From Balanoglossus misakiensis (taxonomy: Eukaryota > Hemichordata), in the NCBI GenBank assembly GCA_040954595.2, contig CM082596.2:310001-374000 (forward strand): DNA of 64,000 bases, read 5' to 3'. A program made the position numbers and the translations under genes. The notes under the pieces were generated by a model. That model saw only the letters and a program-made list of their open reading frames with translations, did no database searches and was not told the DNA's origin. The first letter of the stretch is position 1. Every line of letters starts with the position of its first letter. Below are positions 61,799 through 64,000 of this stretch, in pieces.

Positions 61799-63165
61799 GT
61801 GAGTCAAAGGGATGCTGCCAAAATAAATCATATCTGTAACTTACCATGTGAAGAGCATCAAGAATCCAGATGAAAGTGTTGACGTGGCTATCTCAGCCTT
61901 TGAATGTGAACAACAATTTGCTTTTCATGAAACTGCGAGATCATGTATGACTGTTGCTTGTCCGAAGTGGCACGGAAAGTGAACAACACCCTGGCAACAG
62001 CTGCAAACAGAACTATATTATGCAGAACACGCCTTCCACGCATGTCAAAGAGCATCATAGGGTCTTATCTCGATTTTCACTGTCAAGATTTTCAACGTCT
62101 TGGTTACTGTTTGCAATACAGCATCATCGATCGTGATTAATTATCGCTACAGTTACTGCCATTGATTTACTCTAACAATATTTAACTTAGTATTAAAATT
62201 GACTAATGTTGAAATCGACCAACCTATGCAAGTAATTATTGGATTATCTGTCCATAGTTGTGGCATTCTGGCGTTAAATCGATTAAGTGGGAGTTCATGT
62301 ACTGTTACTTTTCTTTTAAGCTTGTGTTCTTTTCTTTTCCTACCTTTACTATCGACAAGCAGAAGATCATTTGGAAGACATTACCCCACTACTGTATACA
62401 AACCATTAACTCCACAATAATTGCCATTCTCAAATATGGACATGTTTTAGTTGTATAAATTGTCACTGTCCAGCAACGACATATTTGAAAATATCTAGAA
62501 AATGGTCTCGATGATATTATCAGAGATTTTTATCATTACGCCTGTACTCAGGCATCCTATGAAGCAGGAAAATACTAAAAAAGTAGTGAATGGTTTCTCT
62601 CGATACAACAATGTCTGCAAAGTTGTGTGACTGTGATAACAAGTTTGCCATAGATAAAAGAAACGTCAGATAAAGTGGGATTATAGAGGCGATATCAATT
62701 TCACCATAAACAATTTCATTTGCGCTGAGATTTTCACGACAGCCTTCCTAAACAAACAGCACCAATACATTTATTCGCAATTTCCTCAGTTTTCTTTGTC
62801 ATAAATAAAGACATCGATTTTCTCTGTCGAGTGAAGCGTTATTAAAAGACACACCCGTTGTGCTTGACAATATCCACCACTTTGCAACCAAGCGACACAC
62901 GAAATAAAGACTCTGCTTCTTATCAACTGATGGTCGTGATAGCTCCTCGCCATTCAGCGCTTTAGCATTGCAAGACCTTGTCACTATGGTGCTAATACAA
63001 CCAATTTATTTGAGTTAATGCGATTATTGTCCCCCATTTTTCAGTTTGACAATGAACCTCCTTATCTGATTATAGAGATTTTTTCTCTCTCATGGATTTC
63101 TCTTTTCATCAAGACAGAATCAAAGTCAATTCTGTAAAAGTTACTAAAGCACTTGACCTGACTTT
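61799..63165. other. probable intron if the 61621 and 63371 exons are real
   Basis: A plus frame at 61943-62140 (65 codons, ATG to TAA) is protein-like (VARKVNNTLATAANRTILCR) with two NXT sequons, but its only acceptor is weak (GAAACTGCGAG). It could be an alternative terminal exon, also phase 0. Nothing else is supported. Confidence 0.3.
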
Positions 63166-63333
63166 ATTATGGCTGGCTGGCTGTCTGTCTGTCACTCACT
63201 CACTCATTCACTCACTCACTGTCTCTCTCTCCCTCCCTCCCTCCCTTCCACCCTTCCCCTCTCTCTCTCTCACTCTTGTCTCTGTCTCCCTCTGTCTCCC
63301 TCTCTCTTCTCTCTGTCTCTCTCTCTCTCTCAT
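63166..63333. repeat. compound pyrimidine-rich microsatellite
   Basis: Successive GGCT, TCTG, CACT, CTCC and CT-rich tracts, almost purely pyrimidine from about 63215 to 63333. Long frames on both strands across it are low-complexity artefacts. It ends about 40 bp before the acceptor at 63370. Confidence 0.9.
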
Positions 63334-63370
63334 TACATGTACATTCACAAGCTACAATTTGTGTTTTCAG

Positions 63371-63490
63371 TATACAAAACACGGTGATCAATTTGCAGAC
63401 GTGGAGTCTGATCGATGGCGGCATTTCGGCCAAATTTCCGGACAAGTGTTGAATATAATCAAAACTGCATTTGACATTGAACCAAGATGA
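63371..63490 (+). CDS. candidate terminal exon
   Basis: The acceptor GCTACAATTTGTGTTTTCAG at 63370 is among the strongest in the window. From it a phase-0 frame runs 39 codons to TGA 63488-63490, in GC-richer sequence, including GDQFADVESDRWRHFGQISG and ending AFDIEPR. It joins in frame to 61621-61798. No obvious AATAAA follows within a few hundred bases, so the 3' end is undefined. No family was recognised. Confidence 0.42.
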   Translation, partial: YTKHGDQFADVESDRWRHFGQISGQVLNIIKTAFDIEPR

Positions 63491-64000
63491 GTTAAACCAA
63501 TTATCTGTAAGGCCTCGATTCTCATGCATATTGACAAACAGGAATGACGTTTATCAAATGAAATGAGGCAGAGTGCGTCATCTACAATTGTGTAAAGTGA
63601 AACACACCTGTTATCAGAACGTTGATGATAGGCGTTGTCATGACAACATCCTGATCACTTTTAATTCGTCTCGTTTTTATATTGATGACATCCGATACTA
63701 AAAGCACGCACTCTGATTTTCTTCAGATATATCAACGCGTCAATGTATCTTATCTTTAGAACGTGGATATCATCATGTCACTTTTCATTTTAAGTAATAA
63801 GTGTACATTTTGAAATTGATATAGTACAGCATACACGCGCTCACTATTTTTTTCATAAAGGAAATGCGCTATTGCAAATCATCTAATAGGAATGACATAT
63901 GTAACTTGACAAGGTACGTTAATATTACGCCAATTTTTCATCTTTGACCAAATTTACAAGTAGTGCTCTATTGCTTTAAACACAAAGGGAACAGTGACGT
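63491..64000. other. noncoding, possibly 3' UTR and flank
   Basis: No coding frame or canonical polyadenylation signal stands out. Confidence 0.35.

Noticed and set aside
63212-63529. 105-codon minus frame rich in RE/ER repeats
   Set aside because: Most of it is the antisense of a CT-rich microsatellite.

Overview
This window looks like eukaryotic nuclear DNA, probably from a marine invertebrate. It is AT-rich (about high-30s % GC by eye, not counted) and has no long open frames. It has many short microsatellites (TCTG, TG, CT, ATGT), scattered canonical splice signals, one short inverted-repeat element that looks like a MITE, and a tRNA-derived SINE-like relic. Words such as TACATGTA and TAGGCCTA recur. 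That fits sea urchin, hemichordate or bivalve DNA, but I cannot choose between them. Nothing prokaryotic (operons, ribosome binding sites, insertion sequences, CRISPR) is visible.

No gene could be named. Coding content, if present, is small exons separated by kilobases. I looked for open stretches of locally raised GC bounded by plausible acceptor and donor sites. The best minus-strand candidates are 7-224, 10737-10817, 34420-34576, 47295-47474, 49163-49308, 51820-51939 and 55556-55628. Three of these (51820-51939, 49163-49308, 47295-47474) join in order without a frame break. The best plus-strand candidates are 15738-15939, 16059-16270, 36836-37068, 40343-40556, 48172-48355, 58322-58522, 59909-60096, 61621-61798 and 63371-63490. 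The last two also join in frame and end at a stop codon. By rough estimate, a window this size yields perhaps 20 such exon-like patterns by chance, so these are hypotheses. None of the peptides matches a family I recognise.

Layout: 1-10.7 kb is mostly plain AT-rich sequence, with one candidate exon at the left edge. 10.7-21 kb has scattered candidate exons and a cluster of overlapping open frames at 20.05-21.06 kb. 21-34 kb is largely featureless apart from hairpins and the SINE-like element at 33.1-33.4 kb. 34-41 kb holds candidate exons on both strands and a promoter-like cluster at 37.1-37.2 kb (two CCAAT boxes exactly 50 bp apart, an E-box and a TATA box). 42.1-42.3 kb is the inverted-repeat element. 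47-56 kb is the minus-strand candidate cluster, interrupted by a roughly 650-bp ATGT microsatellite. 58-63.5 kb holds plus-strand candidates, with a pyrimidine-rich compound repeat just before the last acceptor. Possible regulatory sites are two CTCF-like motifs and a 19-bp sequence with a TGTCACGTGACA palindrome that occurs at both 11.9 kb and 61.2 kb.
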